64,000 nt of DNA from Bacteroidales bacterium (GTDB taxonomy: Bacteria > Bacteroidota > Bacteroidia > Bacteroidales > F082): positions 1-64,000 of the forward strand of contig JAKIVD010000004.1 in NCBI GenBank assembly GCA_021647205.1, read 5' to 3'. The notes beneath the pieces are model-generated. The model saw only the letters and a list, made by a program, of their open reading frames with translations, ran no database searches and had not been told where the DNA came from. Numbering within the stretch: the first letter of the stretch is position 1; every line of letters begins with the position of its first letter. Shown here in pieces: positions 37,485-46,322 of the stretch. The translations under genes and the position numbers were made by a program.

Positions 37485-40400
37485 ATGAATAATATTACTC
37501 GGGCTTTAATCATTGTTTTTATCTCGACGCTGTTCTTAACGCAACTTTATGCTGAAGAATATAAGTACGGGAATAGCAAACAAAGTAATAACCTAAAGGA
37601 AACAACGGCAGGCTGTGCACCTGCAGCAGGCTTCGATTGGCTTGATATTAATAATGTACGCTCAAGGATTAACACCGGGGGCGATATGTGGTGGGATTTG
37701 CCGGGAGGCGTCGGTGCCAAATATTTTATTCCGGCCAACGGGACGGCGACTTCATTGTTTGCCGGTGCCCTGTGGATTGGTGGCCTTGACATCAACAACC
37801 AGTTGAAGCTGGCTGCGCAGAAATTCAGGCAAAACGGGATTGACTATTGGACCGGACCTTTGACCGTTGACGGAACTGCCGCTATTGGTGTGGCAACATG
37901 TGCCGAATACGACAGGTTCTTTAAAATTACGCGCAAAGCTGTTGATGATTTTCTGGCGCATACAAACCCGGAAACCGGAATTTTTGAACCCAGTGATGAT
38001 TATGTGATACCACCGGAGATTGTTAACTGGCCGGCGCACGGAGATGTGGCAAAGGACCAAAGCTTTTACCTTGCCCCGTTTTTCGATAACAACGATGATG
38101 GAATTTACGAACCCGAAGCAGGTGATTATCCCTATTACGATATTGCAAATGTACTCTGCCATACAGCCATCCCAACGATGGAAGAAGTGTTTGAGGACAA
38201 TATTACCCACAGTATCCTTGCCGACCAGGTAATCAAAGGTGACCAAACTTTATGGTGGGTTTTCAACGACAAAGGTGACATTCATACCGAAACCAACGGT
38301 TCTTCAATAGGTATGGAAATTCGTGCTCAGGCTTTTGCCTTTGCGACGAATGATGTGATTAACGACATGACTTTTTACAGTTACGAAATCATTAACCGTT
38401 CTACTTTTGAGTTAACTAGAACCTTCTTTTCACCCTGGGTTGACCCTGACCTTGGTTTTGCTTTTGACGATTTCGTAGGTTGCGATGTTGGTCGCGGATT
38501 GGGATATTGCTACAACGGAACAGCCATTGACGGCAGTGGTGATGTGGAATCATACGGAAAGCAGCCTCCTGCTGTTGGTGTTGACTTTTTCCAGGGGCCA
38601 TATTTGGACCCTGACGGACTTGATAATCCAAAATATGATATTGTTGTGGATGGCGGAACCGGGGACACAAGCTATGTTCAAAGATGTGATGTAAGCATCA
38701 ATGGCGTGAACTTTGGAAACGATATCGTAGACGATGAGCGTTACGGAATGCGTCGTTTTGTGTATTACAATAACTCATCAAGTAACACTATCGGCGAACC
38801 GAGAAGCGCCCCTGATTATTATAATTATTTGCGTGGAATCTGGTTAGATGGAACCAAAATGCTTTACGGCGGTAACGGACACGTTGCCGGTCAGGGTACT
38901 GTTGGTCCTGAATGTGACTTTATGTTTCCGGGCGACTCCGACCCTTGTAACTGGGGCACACAGGGCAACCAGCCCAATGGCGGTTTCAATCAGGATGGCT
39001 TTTTCTGGACAGAAGAAACCGGTAATGCAGGAACACCCAACCCTCCCGGCGACCGGCGTTTTATGCAGTCCGCCGGCCCGTTTACCCTTAAACCGGGCGC
39101 TGTAAACTACATTACGGTGGGTATTCCTTGGGCCAGGGCACAAGCCGGTGGCGCTTTTGCTTCTGTTGAACAACTCAGGGTTGTTGATGATAAATGCCAG
39201 GCACTTTTCGATAATTGCTTTAAAGTAATTGACGGCCCGACAGCCCCCGATTTAACATTCACCGAACTGGACAGGTCTTTGGTTGTTTATATATCGAATT
39301 CCCCGACATCGAATAATTACAAAGAAGCTTATGTGGAATGGGACCCGAATATCTACCAACCCAACCCGGCCAACCCGGAAGAACGCAGTGACTCATTGTA
39401 CCGTTTTGAGGGTTACCAGATTTTCCAGTTGAAAAATGAATCGGTAAGTATCGGAAACCTTGGCGATATTGATCTGGTGAGGCTTGTTGCACAGTTCGAC
39501 AAGCAGAATGGGGTAACAAAAATTGTTAATTATTATTACAACGACTTTATCGGCGGCAACGAACCGGTTATTGAGGTTGTTGGCGGAGATAATGGAATAC
39601 AACACTCCTTTATGCTTACGCAAGATGCTTTTGCCGAGAAAGATGTCAGGCTGGTGAACAACAAAGTGTATTATTACATGGCCATTGCTTATGCTTACAA
39701 CAATTATCTCGATTATGGCCCGGGACCGGATAACTACCTGGGACAAACTTTACCTTATTTGTCCGGAAGGAAAAATATTAAGTCCTATTCGGCCATGCCT
39801 CATAAAACGGTAAACGGTGTGGTAATTAACGGGAATTATGGCGAAAGCCCACCCATGACACGTCTTTCCGGTAATGGTAATGGTGGTTTAAACATCGACC
39901 TGACTGCCGAAACAATTGATGAAATAATGTCCAAGCCCCCGGCAGGTCCCGACAACCTGTTTGGTTCACCTGATTATCCCATTGCCTACAACAGCAACTT
40001 TGTTAAAAACGGGGGGCCGCTCAATGTTTCTGTGATCGACCCTTTAACCGTGAAAGCCGGTAATTATACCTGGTGGATGGATACACTATTTCCAGAAACA
40101 TTGTACAACTTGACCGGACGAATAGAATTACGTGGAGACACGACAAGTAAAATGGTGAGTTTTTGGTATATCGAAGACAACGAAACAGGTGAAATCCATA
40201 AAAGTGATACAACAACCATTGTGGACAACGAGCAATTGTTCCTTGATTTGGGTTTTGCTGTAAATATTTTACAGCCCTTTTATCCGGGTCCGATTGCTGT
40301 TGGGGAGATATTGGCTGATAATAACTACAAAACATTTTATGAAATACTGGCAAACAACAACGGCCTGCTCGAAGCAAGCATGATTTTTTCAGATAGCTCA

Positions 40401-41840
40401 AATCGCTGGCTGAGCGGTATTGAAGACCGTGATATTCCAGGGAACGCACTTAACTGGATACGGTCCGGGACGGCCAGGGATGATGCCAATGCGGCCAATA
40501 ACGACTGGGAAATGAAACCCCAGCCGCCTAACCCCTGGGACCCTAATGAAGTTTATGAGAATATGATTGATGGTACCTGGGCACCGTACGGCATGACTGC
40601 CTACGGTCATAATATACCGGCCTTGTCCTCCAGCGATTTGCAGAACCCGTTCGGGACAGCATTAAACGCTTCTTCAAAAAAAGCTTCGAAGTTGTCGGAT
40701 ATTGCCAGTGTTGACATTGTTTTAACACCGGATAAAACCAAGTGGACCCGCTCACCCGTAATCGAAATGGGGATCGAAGAAGTTTTGGTAGAGGGCGGTG
40801 TTAAGCGCTTTGCGCTCCGTGCTTCCCCGTCCATTGATAAAGAGGGCAATTATGCCACTTTGGGGTCGGGGCCAAGCAATAACGAAAACGACCCGAATTA
40901 CATCAGCGATCATGGAATGGGGTGGTTCCCGGGTTACTGTATCAATGTTGAGACCGGTGAAAGGCTGAATATCATGTATGGCGAAAACTCCTACCTCGTT
41001 GAGCAGAACGGGCGTGATATGCTTTTTAATCCTCCACCGAGAGATTTAACACTGCTCGATCAGCGGGCAGACCCCAATATTTTTGTCGGGCCTGAAATTC
41101 CGGGACCTGATCCCTATGGCCTGAAAGTGCCTGTTATGGGTGGCGAACACTATGTTTTCATCCAGGGGCACAGAACCCTGAATACACCTTTTGATTTCTC
41201 ATTTGAGGTTCCTGCTTATGATGCCGGGCGTTATTCATTCGAGTTGTTGGATACGATTTTTGAAACAACAACCTTATTTGCATTGCAATCTTTTTATGGC
41301 TCGGTCATGTATGCAGGTATGCCAATGGGAGTGAAAGGAAAGGAGTGGTTGAGCGATGAAGTGAAAATCAGAATTCGCATCGCCAAACCATTTGAACAGG
41401 GGTACAGTGATGTACCGGTTGATACGGTCTATCCGGGAATTGATTACAATAACTATTATCCGGCATTCAATTTTTCGATGGATGAATTGGCCACCGGTTT
41501 CAATGTCGCTGAAAAGCACCAAACCGATTTGGATTTGATCAATGTGGTGCCCAATCCTTATTATGCTTATTCGTTTTATGAAAACAATGCACTGGACACA
41601 AGGGTGAAAATTACCAACCTGCCCGAAAAATGTAAAATCAAAATATTTAATGTGTCCGGAACAAAAATCCGTGAGTTTTCAAAAGATTCACCTGTTACGA
41701 CACTCGAGTGGGACTTGAATAACTTTGCCGGTGTGCCTGTTGCAGGTGGCGTGTATTACATCCACGTGAAATCAGATGAGGGTGAGCGTACGGTAAAATG
41801 GTTCTGCATCCAGCGTACACCCGACTTAAATACATTCTAA
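37485..41840 (+). CDS. giant secreted protein with T9SS-type C-terminal domain
   Basis: 1451 residues with signal peptide MNNITRALIIVFISTLFLTQLYA. No enzymatic motif is recognised. An aspartate-rich DNNDDGIYEPEAGDYP segment near 200 looks Ca binding. The last ~95 residues form a CTD-like fold (VVPNPYYAYSFYENNALDTRVKITNL and KIFNVSGTKIREFSK) but, unlike typical cargo, continue past it with WFCIQRTPDLNTF. It lies between a TonB receptor and a PorV-like protein with short spacers, so the three are probably one operon. It is likely a surface component of that complex (inference). Confidence 0.85.
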   Translation: MNNITRALIIVFISTLFLTQLYAEEYKYGNSKQSNNLKETTAGCAPAAGFDWLDINNVRSRINTGGDMWWDLPGGVGAKYFIPANGTATSLFAGALWIGGLDINNQLKLAAQKFRQNGIDYWTGPLTVDGTAAIGVATCAEYDRFFKITRKAVDDFLAHTNPETGIFEPSDDYVIPPEIVNWPAHGDVAKDQSFYLAPFFDNNDDGIYEPEAGDYPYYDIANVLCHTAIPTMEEVFEDNITHSILADQVIKGDQTLWWVFNDKGDIHTETNGSSIGMEIRAQAFAFATNDVINDMTFYSYEIINRSTFELTRTFFSPWVDPDLGFAFDDFVGCDVGRGLGYCYNGTAIDGSGDVESYGKQPPAVGVDFFQGPYLDPDGLDNPKYDIVVDGGTGDTSYVQRCDVSINGVNFGNDIVDDERYGMRRFVYYNNSSSNTIGEPRSAPDYYNYLRGIWLDGTKMLYGGNGHVAGQGTVGPECDFMFPGDSDPCNWGTQGNQPNGGFNQDGFFWTEETGNAGTPNPPGDRRFMQSAGPFTLKPGAVNYITVGIPWARAQAGGAFASVEQLRVVDDKCQALFDNCFKVIDGPTAPDLTFTELDRSLVVYISNSPTSNNYKEAYVEWDPNIYQPNPANPEERSDSLYRFEGYQIFQLKNESVSIGNLGDIDLVRLVAQFDKQNGVTKIVNYYYNDFIGGNEPVIEVVGGDNGIQHSFMLTQDAFAEKDVRLVNNKVYYYMAIAYAYNNYLDYGPGPDNYLGQTLPYLSGRKNIKSYSAMPHKTVNGVVINGNYGESPPMTRLSGNGNGGLNIDLTAETIDEIMSKPPAGPDNLFGSPDYPIAYNSNFVKNGGPLNVSVIDPLTVKAGNYTWWMDTLFPETLYNLTGRIELRGDTTSKMVSFWYIEDNETGEIHKSDTTTIVDNEQLFLDLGFAVNILQPFYPGPIAVGEILADNNYKTFYEILANNNGLLEASMIFSDSSNRWLSGIEDRDIPGNALNWIRSGTARDDANAANNDWEMKPQPPNPWDPNEVYENMIDGTWAPYGMTAYGHNIPALSSSDLQNPFGTALNASSKKASKLSDIASVDIVLTPDKTKWTRSPVIEMGIEEVLVEGGVKRFALRASPSIDKEGNYATLGSGPSNNENDPNYISDHGMGWFPGYCINVETGERLNIMYGENSYLVEQNGRDMLFNPPPRDLTLLDQRADPNIFVGPEIPGPDPYGLKVPVMGGEHYVFIQGHRTLNTPFDFSFEVPAYDAGRYSFELLDTIFETTTLFALQSFYGSVMYAGMPMGVKGKEWLSDEVKIRIRIAKPFEQGYSDVPVDTVYPGIDYNNYYPAFNFSMDELATGFNVAEKHQTDLDLINVVPNPYYAYSFYENNALDTRVKITNLPEKCKIKIFNVSGTKIREFSKDSPVTTLEWDLNNFAGVPVAGGVYYIHVKSDEGERTVKWFCIQRTPDLNTF

Positions 41841-41884
41841 GAGTTTAATTAAAAAGAGATAATCAGAATAAAATCATAGTGGTT

Positions 41885-42952
41885 ATGAAACAAATTTATA
41901 AATACCTGGCTATCGGATTAGTCTTCGCCTTAATATTTCCGGTTTCGTTGGTTACCCTTGCAGGTAACAAAGACCGGTCGGGACAAGCAGGGGCATCCGA
42001 ATTATTGATAAACCCCTGGGCGCGCAGCAGTGGGTGGGGAAGCGCCAATATGGCAAAGGTTAAGGGTTTAGAAGCTATGTGGGGTAATGTGGCAGGTGTC
42101 GCATTTACGAACGGAACACAGGTGATTTTTTCTCACACGCAATGGCTAAAGGGCTCAGGTACTACCATCAATGCTTTTGGTGTCAGCCAGCGGCTTGGGG
42201 AAACGGGCGTGCTTGGTATTTCTGTGATGTCGATGGGTTTTGGTGAAATTGAAATCACAACTACCGACAGTCCTGATGGCGGATTGGGCGTGTACAAACC
42301 AAACCTGATGAATATTGCCCTGTCCTATTCGAAATCTTTTTCCAATAGTATTTACGGGGGTATTTTGGTGAAAATAATTACTGAATCAATTGCCGATGTT
42401 TCTGCTGTGGGAATAGCTATTGACATGGGTATTCAGTATGTTACCGGTGAAAATGACCAGCTTGCTTTTGGGATATCACTTAAAAATGTCGGGCCGAAAA
42501 TGCAATTTTCCGGTGATGGGCTTTCGCTGCGTGCATTTATCCCGGGACAGGAAACACAATTTACACTCGAACAACGTTCGGAAGCTTTTGAAATCCCTGC
42601 ACAGCTAAATATCGGCCTGGCTTATGATTTTCTGTTTCCGAAAGAATTTCGTTTAACAATGGCCGGCAACTTTACTTCCAACTCTTTTACCAAAGACCAG
42701 TTTGCATTGGGCCTGGAGTTTGCCTTTAAAAACATCATCATGATCAGGGGAGGCTACACTTACGAAAACGGAATGTGGGACGATATTAATTCGACCACGA
42801 AAACAAACGTAAGCAGCGGCCTCAGTGCTGGTATTACCCTGAATGTTCCATTGAACAAAGAAAAAGGAAGTTATATCGGCATTGATTATTCTTTCAGGGA
42901 AACAGTTGCCTACGACAACAACCATACTTTTGGTCTGATTTTTAATTTCTAA
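41885..42952 (+). CDS. PorV/PorQ-family outer-membrane barrel
   Basis: 355 residues from the ATG at 41885; a GTG six bases earlier is possible. A signal peptide (YLAIGLVFALIFPVSLVTLA) is followed by AGASELLINPWARSSGWGSANMAKVKGLEAMWGNVAG, characteristic of the PorV/PorQ family, then amphipathic strands ending HTFGLIFNF. PorV shuttles T9SS cargo to the attachment complex; paralogues with unknown cargo are common. The position after a CTD protein suggests dedicated handling of that protein (inference). Confidence 0.85.
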   Translation: MKQIYKYLAIGLVFALIFPVSLVTLAGNKDRSGQAGASELLINPWARSSGWGSANMAKVKGLEAMWGNVAGVAFTNGTQVIFSHTQWLKGSGTTINAFGVSQRLGETGVLGISVMSMGFGEIEITTTDSPDGGLGVYKPNLMNIALSYSKSFSNSIYGGILVKIITESIADVSAVGIAIDMGIQYVTGENDQLAFGISLKNVGPKMQFSGDGLSLRAFIPGQETQFTLEQRSEAFEIPAQLNIGLAYDFLFPKEFRLTMAGNFTSNSFTKDQFALGLEFAFKNIIMIRGGYTYENGMWDDINSTTKTNVSSGLSAGITLNVPLNKEKGSYIGIDYSFRETVAYDNNHTFGLIFNF

Positions 42953-42979
42953 AATTTACCAACGCAAAGCGAAACTCAT

Positions 42980-42987
42980 TACCTTTG
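42980..42987 (+). promoter_or_regulatory. -7 element of a greA promoter upstream of a leader hairpin
   Basis: TACCTTTG matches TAnnTTTG. Transcription would begin near 42993, just before the hairpin at 42999-43031 and about 70 bases before greA. Confidence 0.45.
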
Positions 42988-42998
42988 CAGTTTTTAAG

Positions 42999-43033
42999 AA
43001 GGACCCTTAATTGATTGTGTTAAGGGTCTTTTT
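42999..43033 (+). terminator. intrinsic terminator between a greA promoter and greA (possible attenuator)
   Basis: GACCCTTAA (43002-43010) pairs with TTAAGGGTC (43020-43028), and the stem can extend to 12 bp with flanking A-T/G-U pairs, followed by five T. It may terminate the upstream PorV operon, or attenuate transcripts starting at the -7 element at 42980, or both. Confidence 0.7.
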
Positions 43034-43065
43034 ATCGTCTCTAATCAAGATTAAACTAAAGAACA

Positions 43066-43539
43066 ATGTCAGGGTCTAAGTATTTTACAGAAGAAGGCTT
43101 GCAGCGCTTGCGAGATGAACTCGAGCAGTTGCGGACAGTCGAACGCCCATTAATTTCGCAACAAATTGCCGAAGCGAGAGACAAGGGCGACTTGTCGGAA
43201 AATGCCGAATATGATGCAGCCAAAGAAGCTCAGGGCTTGCTGGAACTCAAAATATCGAAATTACAGGAAAAGCTTCAGCATGCCAGAATTATCGATGAAT
43301 CGAAAATGGACAGCTCCAAAGCTTTGCTGCTCTCGACAGTAACCATTAAAAACCTGAAGAACGGGGTGCAAATGAAATACACCCTTGTCCCCGAAGATGA
43401 TTCTGATTTGAAAAAAGGAAAAATCTCCGTTGAATCACCCATTGCAATAGGACTGCTTGGTAAAGAGGTTGGCCAAAAAGTTGATATTGTGGTTCCGGCA
43501 GGTACCATTCCTTTCGAGATAATTGAAATTAGCCGCTAA
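43066..43539 (+). CDS. greA: transcription elongation factor GreA
   Basis: 157 residues, the standard length. The N-terminal coiled coil (about 5-75) carries YFTEEGLQRLRDELEQL and the acidic tip region ARDKGDLSENAEYDAAKEAQG. The C-terminal FKBP-like domain ends in SPIAIGLLGKEVGQKVDIVVPAG. It stimulates RNA cleavage by backtracked RNA polymerase. A hairpin with a T run lies in its leader, recalling the autoregulated greA leader of E. coli. Confidence 0.97.
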   Translation: MSGSKYFTEEGLQRLRDELEQLRTVERPLISQQIAEARDKGDLSENAEYDAAKEAQGLLELKISKLQEKLQHARIIDESKMDSSKALLLSTVTIKNLKNGVQMKYTLVPEDDSDLKKGKISVESPIAIGLLGKEVGQKVDIVVPAGTIPFEIIEISR

Positions 43540-43602
43540 ACATCTTGGGGTTACTGCCCTGTTTTTTCCTTGCCTTCTAACCGGCCTTTTGTGAAAGATG
43601 CC

Positions 43603-43610
43603 TAATTTTG
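43603..43610 (+). promoter_or_regulatory. -7 element before the HIT gene
   Basis: TAATTTTG is an exact TAnnTTTG match, giving a leader of about 17 bases to the ATG at 43633. Confidence 0.4.
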
Positions 43611-43632
43611 GCTAAATCTTAAACCTTTTGCC

Positions 43633-44040
43633 ATGGAATCTGTTTTCACAAGAATTGTAAAGGGAGAAATACCCTCCTATAAAATTGCAGAGTCAGAAAA
43701 CTGTTTTGCCTTTCTCGATATTAACCCGCTTTCCAAAGGACACACCCTCGTAATCCCAAAAAAAGAAGTGGATTATATTTTTGATCTGGATGATGACTTG
43801 TACAACGATTTGTTTTCCTTTACCAAAAAAGTGGGTCTGGCGATCGAAAAAGTGATCCCCTGTAAGCGTATCGGAATTATCGTGTTTGGCCTCGATGTTC
43901 CCCATGCACACATTCACTTAATCCCGGTTAATAAAGCTTCCGACATGAGTTTTTCGAGCCCCAAACTAAAACTTGGGCAGACGGAGTTTGCTGAAATAGC
44001 CCAAAAAATCAGGCAGTCATTCGACATGATTAAGCCTTAA
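43633..44040 (+). CDS. HIT-family nucleotide-binding hydrolase
   Basis: 135 residues. The histidine triad is HAHIHLIP with His91, His93 and His95; the N-terminal region FTRIVKGEIPSYKIAE and FLDINPLSKGHTLVIPKK are Hint-branch hallmarks. These enzymes hydrolyse purine-nucleoside phosphoramidates and related adenylated compounds. It is a single gene downstream of greA and convergent with the MlaD-family gene. Confidence 0.94.
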   Translation: MESVFTRIVKGEIPSYKIAESENCFAFLDINPLSKGHTLVIPKKEVDYIFDLDDDLYNDLFSFTKKVGLAIEKVIPCKRIGIIVFGLDVPHAHIHLIPVNKASDMSFSSPKLKLGQTEFAEIAQKIRQSFDMIKP

Positions 44041-44069
44041 ACAGTAACGAATTCAGAATCTTACCGGGA

Positions 44070-45017
44070 TTAAAACAGGGAGAACTTGACGTAACGCTTG
44101 GGGTTTTCACGAAGGTCTTTTAACAGTAGGTTCAGTTCTTCGGCCGATTTGTTCAACTCAATATAAAGGGTGTCGTTGTGCAACAACATGCCAAGGGTTC
44201 CCTGGCCGCTGTTGATGGAAGCAAGAATGGCGTCCAGGTCGTCAAGCGTTTTGTTGGCACGGTTAAACGTGCCCGGAATATCTGTGTTGGCCAGCGAATC
44301 ACTTACCTGCTCAAAATTGGAAATGATGGCGCTTATTTGATGACGGTTTTTGCTTAAAGTTGCGGTTAGCGAATCAATGTTCTCTAAAATGGCAGCTACA
44401 CGGCTAACCTCAGAATCAACCAAAGTGTCAATATTCGATGTGGTGCTTTGCAGGTTGCTGAATGTTTGCCTGATGTCGTTAAAACTTTCCTTCAGGTTTT
44501 CGCGTGCCGATTCATTAAAAATCGACTGGAACGCAATAACCAGCGTGTCGATAGAGGCCAGCAGGTTTTCTGCTTTTAATTTTATGGGTTGGACCTGGGC
44601 ATTAACCTCGTCTTTTAAAGATGCCTCAATACTTGATTGTAAGGTGTCCCCTTCCTGTAAAAGTTCCGGTGAATCACCCAGTACCAGGTTGATAGCTTTG
44701 GAACCCATCAGGTCAGCACTGTAGATGCTGGCCGTGGAATTTCTGGGGATGGGAAACTTCGTGTTCAACACAATTACGGCAATAATATCGCCCGACATGT
44801 CGGGGTCAAAATAAATAGTGCGGACCTGCCCAACCCGCAGTCCGTTGATCAATACAGGGTTCGCCCGTGTTAAGCCGCTTACATGGTGGTACTTGGCGTA
44901 AAATGTGATTTGCTTATTGAAAATGTCTTTCCCTTTCAGGAAGTTATATCCCCAGATAAACACTGCAATAGCGATGACAAAAGTAAGGCCGATGAAAATT
45001 ACTTGTTTTCGTTTCAC
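44070..45017 (-). CDS. MlaD/MCE-family lipid-transport protein
   Basis: 315 residues. One N-terminal transmembrane helix (about 6-24), one MCE domain (about 38-115: VSGLTRANPVLINGLRVGQV and LMGSKAINLVLGDSPELLQEGDTL), then a long helical stretch (about 125-300). MlaD-type proteins form hexameric rings that pass phospholipids between inner and outer membranes with an MlaFE ABC transporter; those partner genes are not in this window. It lies 109 bases downstream of the amidase gene on the same strand. Confidence 0.92.
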   Translation of the reverse strand: MKRKQVIFIGLTFVIAIAVFIWGYNFLKGKDIFNKQITFYAKYHHVSGLTRANPVLINGLRVGQVRTIYFDPDMSGDIIAVIVLNTKFPIPRNSTASIYSADLMGSKAINLVLGDSPELLQEGDTLQSSIEASLKDEVNAQVQPIKLKAENLLASIDTLVIAFQSIFNESARENLKESFNDIRQTFSNLQSTTSNIDTLVDSEVSRVAAILENIDSLTATLSKNRHQISAIISNFEQVSDSLANTDIPGTFNRANKTLDDLDAILASINSGQGTLGMLLHNDTLYIELNKSAEELNLLLKDLRENPKRYVKFSLF

Positions 45018-45126
45018 CTGAAAAGTAATTGAAGTTTACAAAAATACCCAAACAAAGGTAACAAAACATAAATAGGGATTTCAAATTCCCGACATAAAAA
45101 ATATTAAAACCGTAAAATGAAATGTT

Positions 45127-46242
45127 TCATTCCCCGGCTTCAATTTCCCCGGCCTGTTTTAAAGTAATCCTTTTTTTACCGGTGAAAGGAACCACAAAAG
45201 CATCTGTAAACCCCTTATCGCGCACAATTTTCTGATGTTTTATTGCCCTTTCAAGGGTGCTGAAATGTCCCGAAGTGTATTTGTACACCCCATTGTGCAA
45301 ATAATAGGCAAGCCCGGGCAGGTTTTTAAACCTGGGGTCTGATAATACAAGTTGTATCGGACTGGTATAAAACTGTATCCGGTAATCAAGTTTTCCCTTG
45401 TTTTCTATTGTGCCGCCTGGTAGGTTGCCATTTTCGACAATTTCATTTAACCGGACCGGTTTGTTTTCTTTTTCGAATTCCAGTTTGTAGCTTTTAAAGG
45501 CCCTGTATATTGCCGAAGCCATATATACCTGTCCTTTATCCGATAAAAGGAACCGTTCTTCGATGGGGTTGCTTAAAAACCCCAACTCTACCAATACGCC
45601 GGGCATGGCCGTCCGCCAAAGTACCAAAAACCCTGCCTGGTGAACACCCCTGCTTTTTCGGCCCACATGATCTTTAAATTGCTTTTCAATTTTGTTGGCC
45701 AACTCAAGGCTTTGGTCGAGAAAAATATTTTGGAACAAGCTAAAGCGAATATACGACTCCGGCGAATTGGCATCGAAACCTTCGTAAGCATTGCCTGCAT
45801 CTTCTTCAAAAGTGATGGCGGCATTTTCCTTCATGGCCACATTCAGGTTGGCGTTGCTTTTGTGCAACCCCATTGCATAAGTTTCGGATCCGTAAGCCCG
45901 GCTGTCGTTGTTTGAATTACAGTGGATGGAAATAAAAAAGTCGGCATTGGCCTCGTTGGCAATTGCTGCCCTTTTGTACAATTCCACAAAGCGATCGGTA
46001 CTTCTGGTATAGATAACTTTTACGTCCGGAAGGTATTCTTCGATGTATTTTCCTGTTTTGAGTGCGACAGCGAGGGCAATATTTTTTTCTTTGGAATGTT
46101 TTCCCAGTGCGCCGGGGTCTTTTCCACCATGCCCGGCATCAATCACAACAGTGGTAATACGGCTTCCCTTTTGGGCATGGAGCAGATTATGAACACCAAA
46201 AGCCAGTACCAGCACAATAGCAATCTGAAGCAGTCGTTTCAA
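45127..46242 (-). CDS. N-acetylmuramoyl-L-alanine amidase (Amidase_3)
   Basis: 371 residues. A signal peptide (MKRLLQIAIVLVLAFGVHNLLHA) precedes the catalytic domain (about 28-245), which has VVIDAGHGGKDPGALG with the first zinc His and FISIHCNSNND with the second. The C-terminal part ends in a SPOR-like segment (about 285-360: GLAYYLHNGVYKYTSGHFSTLERAIKHQ). It cleaves the amide bond between MurNAc and the stem peptide in the periplasm, probably at the septum. It is divergent from lptD. Confidence 0.93.
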   Translation of the reverse strand: MKRLLQIAIVLVLAFGVHNLLHAQKGSRITTVVIDAGHGGKDPGALGKHSKEKNIALAVALKTGKYIEEYLPDVKVIYTRSTDRFVELYKRAAIANEANADFFISIHCNSNNDSRAYGSETYAMGLHKSNANLNVAMKENAAITFEEDAGNAYEGFDANSPESYIRFSLFQNIFLDQSLELANKIEKQFKDHVGRKSRGVHQAGFLVLWRTAMPGVLVELGFLSNPIEERFLLSDKGQVYMASAIYRAFKSYKLEFEKENKPVRLNEIVENGNLPGGTIENKGKLDYRIQFYTSPIQLVLSDPRFKNLPGLAYYLHNGVYKYTSGHFSTLERAIKHQKIVRDKGFTDAFVVPFTGKKRITLKQAGEIEAGE

Positions 46243-46267
46243 AGGTTAAAGTCTTAATTTTTGGAAT

Positions 46268-46275
46268 TATATTTG
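46268..46275 (+). promoter_or_regulatory. -7 element for lptD in the divergent amidase-lptD spacer
   Basis: TATATTTG is an exact TAnnTTTG match 47 bases before the lptD ATG. No clear -33 was seen. Confidence 0.4.
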
Positions 46276-46322
46276 CAATAACAAAAACCGGAACCCGGAC
46301 AATAACAAAAGTAAGCCAAAGC

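Noticed and set aside
41879-41884. GTG start for the PorV-like protein
   Set aside because: The ATG at 41885 gives a cleaner signal peptide; the GTG adds only two residues.
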